A stretch of 64,000 nt of DNA from Segatella hominis (GTDB lineage Bacteria > Bacteroidota > Bacteroidia > Bacteroidales > Bacteroidaceae): positions 2,129,501 through 2,193,500 of the forward strand of contig NZ_CP137559.1 in NCBI RefSeq assembly GCF_019249725.2, read 5' to 3'. The notes below the pieces were generated by a model. That model worked only from the letters and a program-made list of their open reading frames with translations. It did not search any database and was not told the DNA's origin. This document shows positions 33,817 to 43,521 of the stretch, one piece after another; the first letter of the stretch is position 1, and every line of letters begins with the position of its first letter. Both the position numbers and the translations under genes were made by a program.

Positions 33817-36800
33817 TTAATAGTCTCGCTGCATATCCGCAATCTTCTGCTGCAACTTCTTTACCTGCTCCTCCTGGAGAACTCGCTTGTATTCGATTGG
33901 CACTACCTGGATGAAATCCTCTACGTAGTGGTTCCAGTCATCAAGCATGGTACGGGCGAGTTTACTACCTGTATAGAGATAATGCTGACGGATGAGCTCG
34001 TGCAACTCCTTGCGATAGGTGCTATCCTCCACGAGGTTGATTTCCACCATATCCATATTACAGAAGTAATCGAAGTTGTGGTTCTTATCCCATACATAGG
34101 CTACACCACCACTCATACCTGCGGCAAAGTTGCGACCAGTCTCGCCAAGTACTACGACTCTACCACCTGTCATATATTCACAGCAGTGGTCGCCAGCACC
34201 CTCGATGACAGCTACAGCACCTGAGTTACGTACTCCGAAGCGCTCACCCACCTTACCGTTGATATACAGTTCACCACTTGTGGCACCATAGAGGCCGGTG
34301 TTACCTGCGATGATGTTATCCTCGGCAGAGAAATTACTGCGGATAGGAGGAAGGATGGAAATACGACCTCCTGAAAGTCCCTTTGCAAAATAGTCATTGG
34401 TCTCGCCTTCCAACTTGAAATCGACACCCTTTACCAAGAATGCTCCGAAGCTCTGACCTGCAGAACCCTTGAACTTCACATTCACTGTCTTATCTGGAAG
34501 ACCTGCCTCACCATATTTCTCAGCAATCATACCACTGAGCATCACACCGGCAGCACGGTCGGTATTCTTGATGGCGAAGTCGAGGTTCACCTCCTCCTGA
34601 TTTTCGATGGCACGCTGGGCACCACGAATCAGTTGCTGGTCGAGCACATTGTCAAGATCATGAATCTGCTCGGTAGTATGATAGAGTGAGCAATGTCCTG
34701 TCTCACGATGCAAGAGACGTGTGAAGTCGAGCAAGTCTGCCTTCTCCTTGATGCTCTTAGCCACCTCTGGCTCTACGGCATCAGGACCTGTGGCAGGAAC
34801 AATCTCCTCATCAGACTTGCGAACGATGAGTTCTGTATGACCGATGATATCATTCAAAGAGGTGTAACCCATCTCTGCCAAGTACTCACGAACCTCCTCG
34901 GCGAGGAAGCGGAAGTAATTGATGAGATATTTGTAACTGCCACGGAAGTGAGCACGGAGCTTAGGATCCTGTGTGGCAACACCCATAGGACAGGTATTCA
35001 AGTTACACTTACGCATCATCACACAACCCAAGACGATGAGGGCTGCAGTACCGAAACTGAATTCCTCTGCACCGAGCAAAGCCATCAGGATGATGTCACG
35101 ACCGCTCTTCAACTGACCATCCACCTGGAGACGAACCTGTCCACGAAGACCGTTCTTCACCAAAGTCTGCTGAGTCTCAGAAAGTCCGATTTCAGGAGAG
35201 ATACCTGCAAAACGCATACTGGATGCAGGGCTGGCACCTGTACCACCCTCAGCACCAGAGATGACGATGAGGTCGGCCTTTGCCTTAGCTACACCGGCAG
35301 CGATGGTACCCACACCGCTCTCAGCCACCAATTTGACAGAGATAGCAGCCTTAGGGTTCACATTCTTGAGGTCGAAGATGAGCTGAGCCAAATCCTCGAT
35401 ACTGTAGATATCGTGATGAGGTGGAGGAGAAATCAAGCTGATGCCAGGGATTGAGTGACGGGTCTTGGCGATGACCTCGTTGACCTTGAAGCCAGGCAAC
35501 TGACCACCCTCACCCGGTTTAGCACCCTGTGCCACCTTGATTTGGATTTCCTCTGCATTTACCAAATATTCTGTTGTCACACCGAATCGACCGGAAGCCA
35601 CCTGCTTGGTCTTGCTGGAGAGGCTGATACCATCCTGTGTAGAGTGGAATCGCTCGTTATCCTCACCACCTTCACCGGTATTGCTTCGAGCACCGAGGGC
35701 GTTCATGGCGAGTGCCATTGCCTCGTGGGCCTCCTTGGAGAGAGCACCGAAACTCATCGCACCTGTAACGAAGTGCTTGACGATTTCCTCTACTGGCTCC
35801 ACCTTGTCGATAGAGATAGGGTTCTTGCGGAAACTGAAGAAGTCGCGGATGAAGATAGGCTCCTGCTTATCGTCAACGAGATGTGTATATTTCTTGAAGA
35901 GATCGTAATCGCCCTTGCGTGTTGCGAGCTGCAAAGTAGCGATAGTCTCTGGGTTCCATGCGTGCTTGATACCGTCCTTGCGGTAGTGGAACTGTCCCAT
36001 GCTTGGCAGGAAGTCGAGCTTCTTGGTCTCGAATGCCTTGTCGTGCAGGCGGATGGCATCACGGGCGATGGTCTCAAGTCCGATACCGCCAATGGTGCTC
36101 ACCTCTGTTCCGAAGTAGCTCTTCAGGAGGCTCTCGCTCAAACCGATGCTCTCGAAGATCTTGGCACCACGGTAACTGCGGATGGTAGAGATACCCATCT
36201 TAGCCATAATCTTGAACAAGCCCTTCTTCACAGCCTTGATATAGTTCTGTTCGGCTGTATGGTAATCCTCCTGAATCTTTCCCTTCTTTACGAGGTCGTC
36301 GAGGATGGCGTATGTCAAGTATGGACAGAGGGCTGATGCGCCGTAACCCAACAAGAGGGCTGCATGCATTACCTCACGAATTTCACCGCTCTCAACGATG
36401 AGGGCAGTCTGCACACGCTTGCCGGCATCAATCAGATAATGATGAACGGCGCTTACTGCGAGCAGAGATGGGATGGCAGCATGGGTTTCATCCACGCCAC
36501 GGTCGCTCAAGATGATGTAGTTGTAGCCATCATCCACGCTCTTGGCAGCCTCCTTGCAGAGTTCATCCAGAGCCTCATGCAGTCCTTCTTCGCCCTTGGC
36601 GGTTTCGAAGAGCATGTGGAGCTTGACGGTATTGAAGCCCTTGTAGCGGATATTCTGAAGGATATCCAGCTGGGTATTGGTCAGGATAGGATGTGGCAAG
36701 CGAACCATCTTGCAGTTGCTTTCGTCTGGGTTCAGAATGCCGGAACCTACTCTACCGATATACTCGGTAAGACTCATCACGAGGTTCTCACGGATGGAGT

Positions 36801-38340
36801 CGATGGCAGGGTTGGTAACCTGTGCAAACTGCTGACGGAAGTAGTTGAAGAAAATCTGTGGCTGGTCGGAAAGCACAGCAAGCGGAGTATCATTACCCAT
36901 AGAAGCTGTAGGTTCCTGACCCTTGGTAGCCATTGGGATGATAGTACCGTCGATATCTTCCTCGCCAAAACCGAATTCCAATTCCTTGCGAGTGAGGTTA
37001 TCCACACCATTTTCCACCTTACGACCACTGCGAAGTTTCTCCAGTTCAATACGGTTGGTGTTCAACCACTGGCGATATGGATGCTGGGCAGCCAGACGCT
37101 CCTTGATTTCACCATCGTAGTAGATCTTACCTTCCTGTGTATCGATGAGGAGAATCTTACCAGGCTGCAAGCGACCCTTCTCGGCAATCTCAGTAGGATC
37201 GAAATCCATGACACCTACCTCAGAAGCCACAACCATCATATCATTCTTGGTGATGGTATAGCGTGCTGGGCGCAAACCATTTCTATCGAGCATACCGCCG
37301 GCGTAGCGGCCATCGCTGAAGAGCAAGGCAGCAGGACCATCCCATGGTTCCATCAGGATAGAGTGATACTCATAGAAAGCCTTCAGATCCTCAGAAATAG
37401 GGTTCTTGTCGTTGAAGCTTTCTGGCACCATCACTGCCATAGCGTGAGGCAATGACAGACCGCTCATCACGAAGAACTCGAAAACATTATCGAGGCTTGC
37501 AGAGTCACTCATGTTAGGCTGGACGATAGGAGAAATCTCACGGATATCGCCCAGAGCCTCACTGCTCAACACACTCTCACGAGCCTTCATCCAGGCACGG
37601 TTGCCACGGATGGTGTTGATCTCACCATTATGGGCAAGGAGACGGAATGGCTGCGCCAGACTCCATGTAGGGAAGGTGTTGGTAGAGAAGCGGGAGTGAA
37701 CCAATGCCAAACCGCTTGTGAAATAATTATTGGTCAAGTCAGGATAGTATTGGCGCAACTGGAGGCTGCTCAACATACCCTTATAGACGATGTTCGAATT
37801 AGACAACGAACAGATATAGAAATCAGGATCACTGACACGTTTCTCAATGCGTTTGCGGATGAGATAGAGAGTGCGCTCGAAAACAGGCACCTTGTCGTCA
37901 GTAACACCGGTGATAAAAATCTGCTTGATGGCAGGTTCATTGCTCAAAGCAGCTTCACCGAGACACTCAGGGTTGGTAGGAACATTGCGGAGGTGCATCA
38001 ACTGCAATCCCTCGCGCTCGATCTCCTCAATCATGATAGAGAGGATTTCCTGCTGTTTCTTCTCGTCTTTAGGCAAGAAGATAAGACCCGTACCATATTT
38101 ACCTTTTTCTGGTACTGGGATACCCTGAAGAAGAATAAACTCATGTGGAATCTGGAGCATGATACCAGCGCCATCACCCGTCTTGTTGTCAGCTCCCTCA
38201 GCACCACGGTGGCGCATATTTTCGAGAACTTTCAAGGCGTTATCGACCAGCTCATGGCTCTTGTTTCCGTGGATGTTAACCACCATACCTACGCCACACG
38301 CATCGTGCTCATAGGCTGAACTGTACAATCCTTTTTCCAT
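33817..38340 (-). CDS. gltB: glutamate synthase large subunit
   Basis: The 1507-aa product performs glutamine-dependent glutamate synthesis. The N-terminal class II amidotransferase is exposed after removal of a short propeptide (EHDACGVGMVVNIHG, Cys at residue 15). The central and FMN-binding synthase domain includes SPPPHHDIYSIEDLAQLIFD and GAEGGTGASPASSMRFAG. The [3Fe-4S] cysteines are in CVMMRKCNLNTCPMGVATQ at about 1130. The C-terminal glutamate synthase beta-helix (GSAGQSFGAFLVKG ... GNTGLYGATSGELYINGKVG) closes the protein. Length is normal. It forms a nitrogen assimilation group with gltD downstream and asnB upstream. Confidence 0.97.
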   Translation of the reverse strand: MEKGLYSSAYEHDACGVGMVVNIHGNKSHELVDNALKVLENMRHRGAEGADNKTGDGAGIMLQIPHEFILLQGIPVPEKGKYGTGLIFLPKDEKKQQEILSIMIEEIEREGLQLMHLRNVPTNPECLGEAALSNEPAIKQIFITGVTDDKVPVFERTLYLIRKRIEKRVSDPDFYICSLSNSNIVYKGMLSSLQLRQYYPDLTNNYFTSGLALVHSRFSTNTFPTWSLAQPFRLLAHNGEINTIRGNRAWMKARESVLSSEALGDIREISPIVQPNMSDSASLDNVFEFFVMSGLSLPHAMAVMVPESFNDKNPISEDLKAFYEYHSILMEPWDGPAALLFSDGRYAGGMLDRNGLRPARYTITKNDMMVVASEVGVMDFDPTEIAEKGRLQPGKILLIDTQEGKIYYDGEIKERLAAQHPYRQWLNTNRIELEKLRSGRKVENGVDNLTRKELEFGFGEEDIDGTIIPMATKGQEPTASMGNDTPLAVLSDQPQIFFNYFRQQFAQVTNPAIDSIRENLVMSLTEYIGRVGSGILNPDESNCKMVRLPHPILTNTQLDILQNIRYKGFNTVKLHMLFETAKGEEGLHEALDELCKEAAKSVDDGYNYIILSDRGVDETHAAIPSLLAVSAVHHYLIDAGKRVQTALIVESGEIREVMHAALLLGYGASALCPYLTYAILDDLVKKGKIQEDYHTAEQNYIKAVKKGLFKIMAKMGISTIRSYRGAKIFESIGLSESLLKSYFGTEVSTIGGIGLETIARDAIRLHDKAFETKKLDFLPSMGQFHYRKDGIKHAWNPETIATLQLATRKGDYDLFKKYTHLVDDKQEPIFIRDFFSFRKNPISIDKVEPVEEIVKHFVTGAMSFGALSKEAHEAMALAMNALGARSNTGEGGEDNERFHSTQDGISLSSKTKQVASGRFGVTTEYLVNAEEIQIKVAQGAKPGEGGQLPGFKVNEVIAKTRHSIPGISLISPPPHHDIYSIEDLAQLIFDLKNVNPKAAISVKLVAESGVGTIAAGVAKAKADLIVISGAEGGTGASPASSMRFAGISPEIGLSETQQTLVKNGLRGQVRLQVDGQLKSGRDIILMALLGAEEFSFGTAALIVLGCVMMRKCNLNTCPMGVATQDPKLRAHFRGSYKYLINYFRFLAEEVREYLAEMGYTSLNDIIGHTELIVRKSDEEIVPATGPDAVEPEVAKSIKEKADLLDFTRLLHRETGHCSLYHTTEQIHDLDNVLDQQLIRGAQRAIENQEEVNLDFAIKNTDRAAGVMLSGMIAEKYGEAGLPDKTVNVKFKGSAGQSFGAFLVKGVDFKLEGETNDYFAKGLSGGRISILPPIRSNFSAEDNIIAGNTGLYGATSGELYINGKVGERFGVRNSGAVAVIEGAGDHCCEYMTGGRVVVLGETGRNFAAGMSGGVAYVWDKNHNFDYFCNMDMVEINLVEDSTYRKELHELIRQHYLYTGSKLARTMLDDWNHYVEDFIQVVPIEYKRVLQEEQVKKLQQKIADMQRDY

Positions 38341-38373
38341 TTCTTGTTCGTTTTATATCGGTTATTTATATTT

Positions 38374-38480
38374 TAATGACAAATGACAAATGACAAATGA
38401 GAAATTAGAAATGGTCATTACTTTCATTTCTAAATTACTCTCCCTTTCATTTCTAATTTCTAATTTCTCATTTCTCATTA
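38374..38480. repeat. AAATGAGAAATTAGAAATG-type inverted low-complexity repeat
   Basis: Short units (AATGACA, AATGAGA, AATTAGA) at 38374-38413 are mirrored by their complements at 38448-38480 in the asnB-gltB gap, forming a possible long hairpin. Similar units occur without the mirror at 40565-40650, downstream of another gene. No gene is seen here. Confidence 0.65.
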
Positions 38481-38482
38481 TT

Positions 38483-40297
38483 TTATTTATACGCTTTCTC
38501 GTGAACTCCGGCAACAGCTCGTCCGCTTGGGTCGTTCTGGTTTTTGAAAGAAGCATCCCAGGCAAGGGCTTCGGCTGTAGAGCAGGCTACGCTTGGTACG
38601 CTTGGCACACTCTTGGCTGCACTGTCGCTTGGGAAATGCTCAGCGAAGATAGAACGGTAATAGTACTCCTCCTTGTTCTGTGGAGGATTGATAGGGAATC
38701 GCTCGGCGGCATGTGCCATCTGCTCATCACTCACGGCAGAAGCGGTAATCTGCTTCAGCGTATCTATCCAGGAGTAACCTACTCCATCAGAGAACTGCTC
38801 TTTCTGTCGCCATGCTACTTCCTCTGGCAGCAAATCAGCAAAGGCTTCACGAACTACTTTCTTCTCTATGGTCTTGCCCGGACACATCTTCAAGGCTGGG
38901 TCCATGCCCATAGCCACATCCAGGAATTCCTTGTCGAGGAAAGGTACACGACCCTCGATACCCCAGGCAGCCAGACTCTTGTTGGCTCTCAGACAGTCGT
39001 AGAGATAGAGTTTGCCAAGTTTTCTGACCGTTTCCTCATGGAAAGCCTTGGCATTCGGTGCTTTGTGGAAATAGAGATATCCTCCGAATACCTCATCTGC
39101 TCCCTCACCGGAGAGTACCATCTTGATACCCATACTGCGGATGACTCTTGCCAACAGATACATCGGGGTAGATGCACGAACGGTTGTCACATCGTAGGTC
39201 TCGATGAAATAGATGACATCACGGATGGCATCCAGACCTTCCTGTATGGTATAGTTGATTTCATGATGCACGGTACCGATGTGCTCTGCTACGAGGCGAG
39301 CCTTAGCAAGGTCTGGTGCACCTTTCAGTCCTACAGCAAAGGAGTGCAGGCGTGGCCAGTAAGCCTTGGTCTGTTCACCATTCTCAATACGATAAGTACT
39401 GTATTTCTGTGCGATGGCAGAGATGACAGATGAATCGAGACCACCACTGAGGAGTACACCGTAAGGAACATCGCTCATCAACTGGCGCTTGACAGAAGCT
39501 TCGAGTGCATCATGAATTTCCTGCACCGCAGTTTTTCCGCCTGTAGCCTCAGCCTGTTTTCTATCCTCCATCTCAGCCTCAGCCATCTGTTCTTCGGCAG
39601 ACTTGCTTTCATCTATATGATATTCCTTGAGCATGGTACTGTATTCAAACCAGTCGCGTGTATAATAACGCTTCATGCCCGGAGTCTTACTATAATAATA
39701 ATGTCCAGGGAGGAATGGCTCGTAGTGATCACACTGTCCTTCGAGAGCCTTGAGTTCAGAGGCAACAAGCACCTTACCGTCTGTATCAAATCCGATGTAG
39801 AGTGGAATCACACCGATAGGGTCGCGGGCGATGAGGAATTCATCTCTTTCTGCATCGTAGAGTGCGAAAGCAAAGATACCATTGAGTTGTTCTATCATCT
39901 TGCAGATGCGAGCATGGATGGCATCCTCATCGGTGTAAATCAAGTTAGCGAAGTCGCTATCCTGTCTCATTTCACGATAGAGTGAAAGCACCACCTCACA
40001 GTCGGAACCAGTCTGATACTGGTATTTGCCAGCAAATCGAGCACGGATATTCTGATGATTGTAGATTTCGCCGTTCACTGCAAGCACCTGTTTCTTGTCA
40101 GGTGAGAACAAAGGTTGGCGACCAGACTCTGGATCTACGATGCTGAGTCGTTCATGTGCCAAGATGGCTGAGCCACCACAGTAAATGCCGCTCCAGTCTG
40201 GTCCACGATGACGAATCTTCTGACTCATACGGAGTGCCTGCTGTCTCAATTCAGGAGTTTGTTCCTGAATATTGAAGATAGATACGAATCCACACAT
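38483..40297 (-). CDS. asnB: asparagine synthase (glutamine-hydrolysing)
   Basis: The 604-aa product makes asparagine from aspartate, ATP and glutamine amide. The catalytic Cys2 is at the N-terminus (MCGFVSIFN), followed by the class II amidotransferase fold. The synthetase domain carries the PP-loop SGGLDSSVISAIAQK at about 285 and the conserved LSGEGADEVFGGYLYF at about 395. The last 45 residues (after FPSDSAAK) are a low-complexity extension beyond the usual 555-aa length. It has its own -7 box at 40398-40405, so it can be expressed apart from the porin upstream. It lies 142 bp upstream of gltB. Confidence 0.93.
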   Translation of the reverse strand: MCGFVSIFNIQEQTPELRQQALRMSQKIRHRGPDWSGIYCGGSAILAHERLSIVDPESGRQPLFSPDKKQVLAVNGEIYNHQNIRARFAGKYQYQTGSDCEVVLSLYREMRQDSDFANLIYTDEDAIHARICKMIEQLNGIFAFALYDAERDEFLIARDPIGVIPLYIGFDTDGKVLVASELKALEGQCDHYEPFLPGHYYYSKTPGMKRYYTRDWFEYSTMLKEYHIDESKSAEEQMAEAEMEDRKQAEATGGKTAVQEIHDALEASVKRQLMSDVPYGVLLSGGLDSSVISAIAQKYSTYRIENGEQTKAYWPRLHSFAVGLKGAPDLAKARLVAEHIGTVHHEINYTIQEGLDAIRDVIYFIETYDVTTVRASTPMYLLARVIRSMGIKMVLSGEGADEVFGGYLYFHKAPNAKAFHEETVRKLGKLYLYDCLRANKSLAAWGIEGRVPFLDKEFLDVAMGMDPALKMCPGKTIEKKVVREAFADLLPEEVAWRQKEQFSDGVGYSWIDTLKQITASAVSDEQMAHAAERFPINPPQNKEEYYYRSIFAEHFPSDSAAKSVPSVPSVACSTAEALAWDASFKNQNDPSGRAVAGVHEKAYK

Positions 40298-40397
40298 AAT
40301 ATCTTTCCTTTCTTTTACGGTTATTTATAACACAATATCATAGCTTATTTCATGCTATCCTTTTAGCTTAAAATATCATTTTGCTATATTTTGGGTG

Positions 40398-40405
40398 CAA
40401 AATTA
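40398..40405 (-). promoter_or_regulatory. putative -7 box of asnB
   Basis: TAATTTTG on the minus strand fits TAnnTTTG and gives a leader of about 95 nt. The -33 box is not clear. The rest of 40298-40657 contains only A-rich low-complexity DNA and AATGAGAAAT-type repeats at 40565-40650. Confidence 0.45.
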
Positions 40406-40657
40406 CTACTTTTTGATAGAATAAGAAAAGAAATGGTTTCATTTTGTACTAATATTAATCTATATATTACAAACTATAATACTTTTCACTTAATATACTT
40501 TCAATCTGATAGGTTTTTATTGTTTTTACATTACAAATTGCAAGAATGAAGAAAAAAGAAGAAAGAAAAGAGGATGAAATGAGAAATGAATAATGAGAAA
40601 TGAACAATGAATAATGAAAAATTAGAAATTAGAAATGAGAAATGAATGGGAAGACAC

Positions 40658-40691
40658 AAAAAAAACCGACAGTCTGAAAAGACCATCGGCT
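40658..40691 (-). terminator. terminator, now separated from the porin gene by an IS
   Basis: CCGACAGTCT (40666-40675) pairs imperfectly with AGACCATCGG (40680-40689) around a GAAA loop. On the minus strand eight T residues follow. It lies just outside the IS target duplication and probably once ended the porin transcript. Confidence 0.65.
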
Positions 40692-40703
40692 TTAGATAAT
40701 AAA

Positions 40704-42304
40704 CTGAAGTTTCGCAAGTGAATAAATATCAACTTGCTTGTTTATAAATATACATATTACGTAGCGTATGGGCAACAGGATTACTTTCGATGAAATCTGC
40801 CAGCAACTCTGTAGCATCTATAGAGTAACGCTCTGCTGCTTCCAGAACGAAGTCCAAAATGATAGCCCATATCTTGTCCGTTACGGACAACTCGAGAGTG
40901 TCATTGGTAACCTCTGTAAAGAGACCACCGATGGTTTCATACGCTTCAAATCTCTTCACTGTACACAAGATGTTATACTGCATCATTGTCAAAGTGAAGC
41001 TAGCAATTTGAGCGGCAAAATGTACAGACTGGCATTTACCAAAGTTCAGCAAGGTCTTGCAATCCTTGTATGCAACTTCGGTAGCCCATCGTCTGGCATA
41101 AATACGATACGCTTCAAGGAAGCTAAGAGAAAGGTCTGTGGTCAACAACCCATTCCAGTTTCCCTTGCGTCCTCGTTTGCAAAAGAACAAACGGACTGGC
41201 ACACCATCCAACTTAACGTCCATTGTACAATAGGTACAGCGAAGTATTTTGTTGTGTTTGCATGCCTTCTCCTTTTGCAGGTGCTTGATGATTTGCTTGG
41301 CATTCATCTTGCCATGCTTCGTTGCATAGTTGGTTTTGCCCAGTTTAATCATGCCCAACAGGTGACACTTGATATGTCTGCTGGAAATGAAACGCACAAG
41401 CTTAGTGTTTGTAAACCAGCTATCTACGAGCAAGTAATCAAAGCGAACACCTCGCTTGATGGCATACTTGACCATATCTATGGCCTTGTCTGTCTTCTTC
41501 ATCAGATATTCATCCACACGATCTTTTACCGCTTGCCCTTCGTGGTCCTCGGTATAGCGAGCTTTGCGTTGCTTAGCAGTAAGTCCCTGAACCTTTTGCT
41601 TGTCCTTTCCCTCCTCACCATGAAGAGAAAAATCGAGAAAGAGCTGGCTAACGCCATCGGACAACATCATGGTCAGACACTTATAACCAAGGATGCTCTT
41701 TTGATGAACATGAGACCAGATTCTTCCTATGAGTTCGGTCGTCATACCAGTCTTAGGTGCATCAGTATCATCAATAATCAAACAAACCGGCTTGTCATGA
41801 TGAACAGTTGTGCTGCTTGATATCTTCTTTATCAGCTGAAGATTCATTGCATATAGTAACTTGCGCCACTTGACGTTGCCATCATTCATAAAACGATAGA
41901 ACATGTCTTTATCACAATTGAACAATTTACTCAAGGACGAGTTGGAGTATCGACTCGCATTCTTGACTACGAAGAACGGGAAGAGCATGAGGAGGTTGAG
42001 TACCTGCAAAGTGGTGAACTTGCAGTTCTCTTTCTTCTCTACTCCAATCTGGCTGGAGCGTATATTTATATGTTCCATCACACCCATAATGCACTTAATT
42101 GCACGATTATCGTCATTTTTTGCGAAAAAGCTTCGCAGATCTGAAATAATTTTTGTATATTTGCTCACGGCTTTGAAGTTTTATCTTTATTGTTTAGCGA
42201 TTATAAAGATACTCATTTTCTGTGAGTTATACAAACTTCAGAGCCTTTTTTATTCCAAAATTACGTTAAATCACGCTTGTGAATTTTCACTTGCGAAACT
42301 TTAG
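40704..42304 (-). mobile_element. IS4-family-like insertion sequence
   Basis: The element is 1601 bp. Inverted ends are CTGAAGTTTCGCAAGTGAA (40704-40722) and its complement at 42286-42304, with one mismatch in 19. The target duplication is TAATAAA (40697-40703 and 42305-42311). One intact transposase is inside. It sits between the porin gene and its probable terminator. Confidence 0.85.
40729..42168 (-). CDS. IS4-type DDE transposase
   Basis: The 479-aa product moves the surrounding IS. DDE-type catalytic residues are visible: Asp in VCLIIDDTDAPKTGM (about 133-137), Asp in FDYLLVDSWFTNTKLV (about 250), and Glu in the Y-R-E-like signature YARRWATEVAYKDCKTLLNF (about 365), which fits the IS4-group YREK motif in a variant form. 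It starts 118 bp inside the right end and stops 25 bp from the left end. The frame is uninterrupted and the ends are intact, so it is probably functional. Confidence 0.85.
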   Translation of the reverse strand: MSKYTKIISDLRSFFAKNDDNRAIKCIMGVMEHINIRSSQIGVEKKENCKFTTLQVLNLLMLFPFFVVKNASRYSNSSLSKLFNCDKDMFYRFMNDGNVKWRKLLYAMNLQLIKKISSSTTVHHDKPVCLIIDDTDAPKTGMTTELIGRIWSHVHQKSILGYKCLTMMLSDGVSQLFLDFSLHGEEGKDKQKVQGLTAKQRKARYTEDHEGQAVKDRVDEYLMKKTDKAIDMVKYAIKRGVRFDYLLVDSWFTNTKLVRFISSRHIKCHLLGMIKLGKTNYATKHGKMNAKQIIKHLQKEKACKHNKILRCTYCTMDVKLDGVPVRLFFCKRGRKGNWNGLLTTDLSLSFLEAYRIYARRWATEVAYKDCKTLLNFGKCQSVHFAAQIASFTLTMMQYNILCTVKRFEAYETIGGLFTEVTNDTLELSVTDKIWAIILDFVLEAAERYSIDATELLADFIESNPVAHTLRNMYIYKQAS

Positions 42305-42359
42305 TAATAAAAACTTAAACTCTTATTACAGAATCATCGAGATTATTTTAATTATTTCA

Positions 42360-42456
42360 GAAGTTAAAGGAGTTAAAGGAGTTAAGACAATAGTCTTTTT
42401 GGCATAGTTATTAAGCTGCAAGACATACGTCTTAACTCCTTAACTCCTTTAACTTC
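42360..42456. repeat. AAGGAGTTAAAGG-type inverted repeat
   Basis: A 29-nt arm (42360-42388, GAAGTTAAAGGAGTTAAAGG...) is matched by its reverse complement at 42429-42456 with a one-base length difference. It lies between the porin stop and the IS right end. It may act as a terminator or mRNA-stabilising stem. Confidence 0.75.
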
Positions 42457-42485
42457 CTGATATGCGAAAGTTCAGTAAACCTGCT

Positions 42486-43217
42486 TTATGGCTGCAAGGT
42501 GAAACCTACAACCAAATATGCCTTCTCACTACTTGGGTTGGCTGCAATCTGTGCAAAGACTGGCACACTGAAGGTATCAGTAATCTTGATATCCTTGGTA
42601 GCCTTGACAGCAACATTGGTTACTGCGAAACCCTTCACACCTTCCTCATGACCATAATAGAAAGAGGTGGCATAAGGAACGGCACCGATGGTAGCAGTCC
42701 AGTCGCATCCGCCCAATTTGAATGGAGCTGAAGCCTCTACATAAGATGAATATGCACGATCACCACTCTTGTTGAGACCATCTGCACCAGCAAAGTTGGT
42801 GTACCAGTTCAAGGCTACAGGACCAAAGTCATAACCTACATTCGCCTCAAAAACATGAGAAGTCTTGTGAGAATCATACTCGAAATAGCGACCGTCACCA
42901 GAATTGAACCAATAATCAGTAATACCAATGGTAAAACCTCCAGTGGAATAGGCAGCAGTCAAATCGAACTCCTTGGTGTCATCCCATTTGGAAAGACCTA
43001 CACTACCCCAACCAGTCAAAGAGAAACCCTTATAACCGATACCAAGAGTAGGCTGGAGTGATACGTTGCCGAGATCCTGACCACGCCAAATATACTGACT
43101 AACAACATCTGCAGCAATGGTAGTTTCCACCTCATCCTGAGCAGAAGCAGCAGGAGCAAAAGCAATCAAACCGAGTGCCAATACACTCATCTTTTTCATA
43201 TCTAAAATCTTTTTCAT
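42486..43217 (-). CDS. TorF-family putative porin / outer membrane beta-barrel
   Basis: The 243-aa product has a signal peptide (MSVLALGLIAFAPAASA); translation may begin at the second or third Met. The mature part starts VSQYIWRGQDLGNVSLQPTL and alternates aromatic and glycine residues in strands, a pattern of small beta-barrels annotated TorF/TIGR02001 porins. It ends in VVGFTLQP. It follows amt and glnK on the same strand and likely serves passage of small nitrogen compounds through the outer membrane; that role is inferred from context. An IS now lies between it and its terminator. Confidence 0.75.
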   Translation of the reverse strand: MKKILDMKKMSVLALGLIAFAPAASAQDEVETTIAADVVSQYIWRGQDLGNVSLQPTLGIGYKGFSLTGWGSVGLSKWDDTKEFDLTAAYSTGGFTIGITDYWFNSGDGRYFEYDSHKTSHVFEANVGYDFGPVALNWYTNFAGADGLNKSGDRAYSSYVEASAPFKLGGCDWTATIGAVPYATSFYYGHEEGVKGFAVTNVAVKATKDIKITDTFSVPVFAQIAANPSSEKAYLVVGFTLQP

Positions 43218-43265
43218 AATCTCACAATTTTAATGTTAATACAACTCTATTCCGTTTTGCACATG

Positions 43266-43273
43266 CAAAGGTA
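43266..43273 (-). promoter_or_regulatory. putative -7 box of the porin gene
   Basis: TACCTTTG on the minus strand lies about 50 bp upstream of the start. No good -33 box is seen. The rest of the gap to amt (43274-43521) contains ATCTGTGAAATCCGTG-type intergenic repeat with complementary TCCCACAGAT at 43283 and ATCTGTGGGA near 43470. Confidence 0.5.
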
Positions 43274-43521
43274 CAAAAAATATCCCACAGATCTCACTGT
43301 TTTCAAAATTTTCGCTGTTTTCAGATTTTCACAGATTTACTGGATTTCCCAGATAATCCAATACTCTCTTATTTTCAAATTACAAAACCTGTCAGAAACA
43401 TCCTCCTTCCAAGGATATCAGCCTACTATAAATATGTCAACATGATATAAAATCTGTGAAATCCGTGAAATCTGTGGGACGATATAATTATCTGCAACAG
43501 ATAAATCTCATCTGCGGGAGA

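Noticed and set aside
33676..38319. Several long plus-strand ORFs opposite gltB and gltD
   Set aside because: They are antisense of highly conserved enzymes and have no recognisable motifs.
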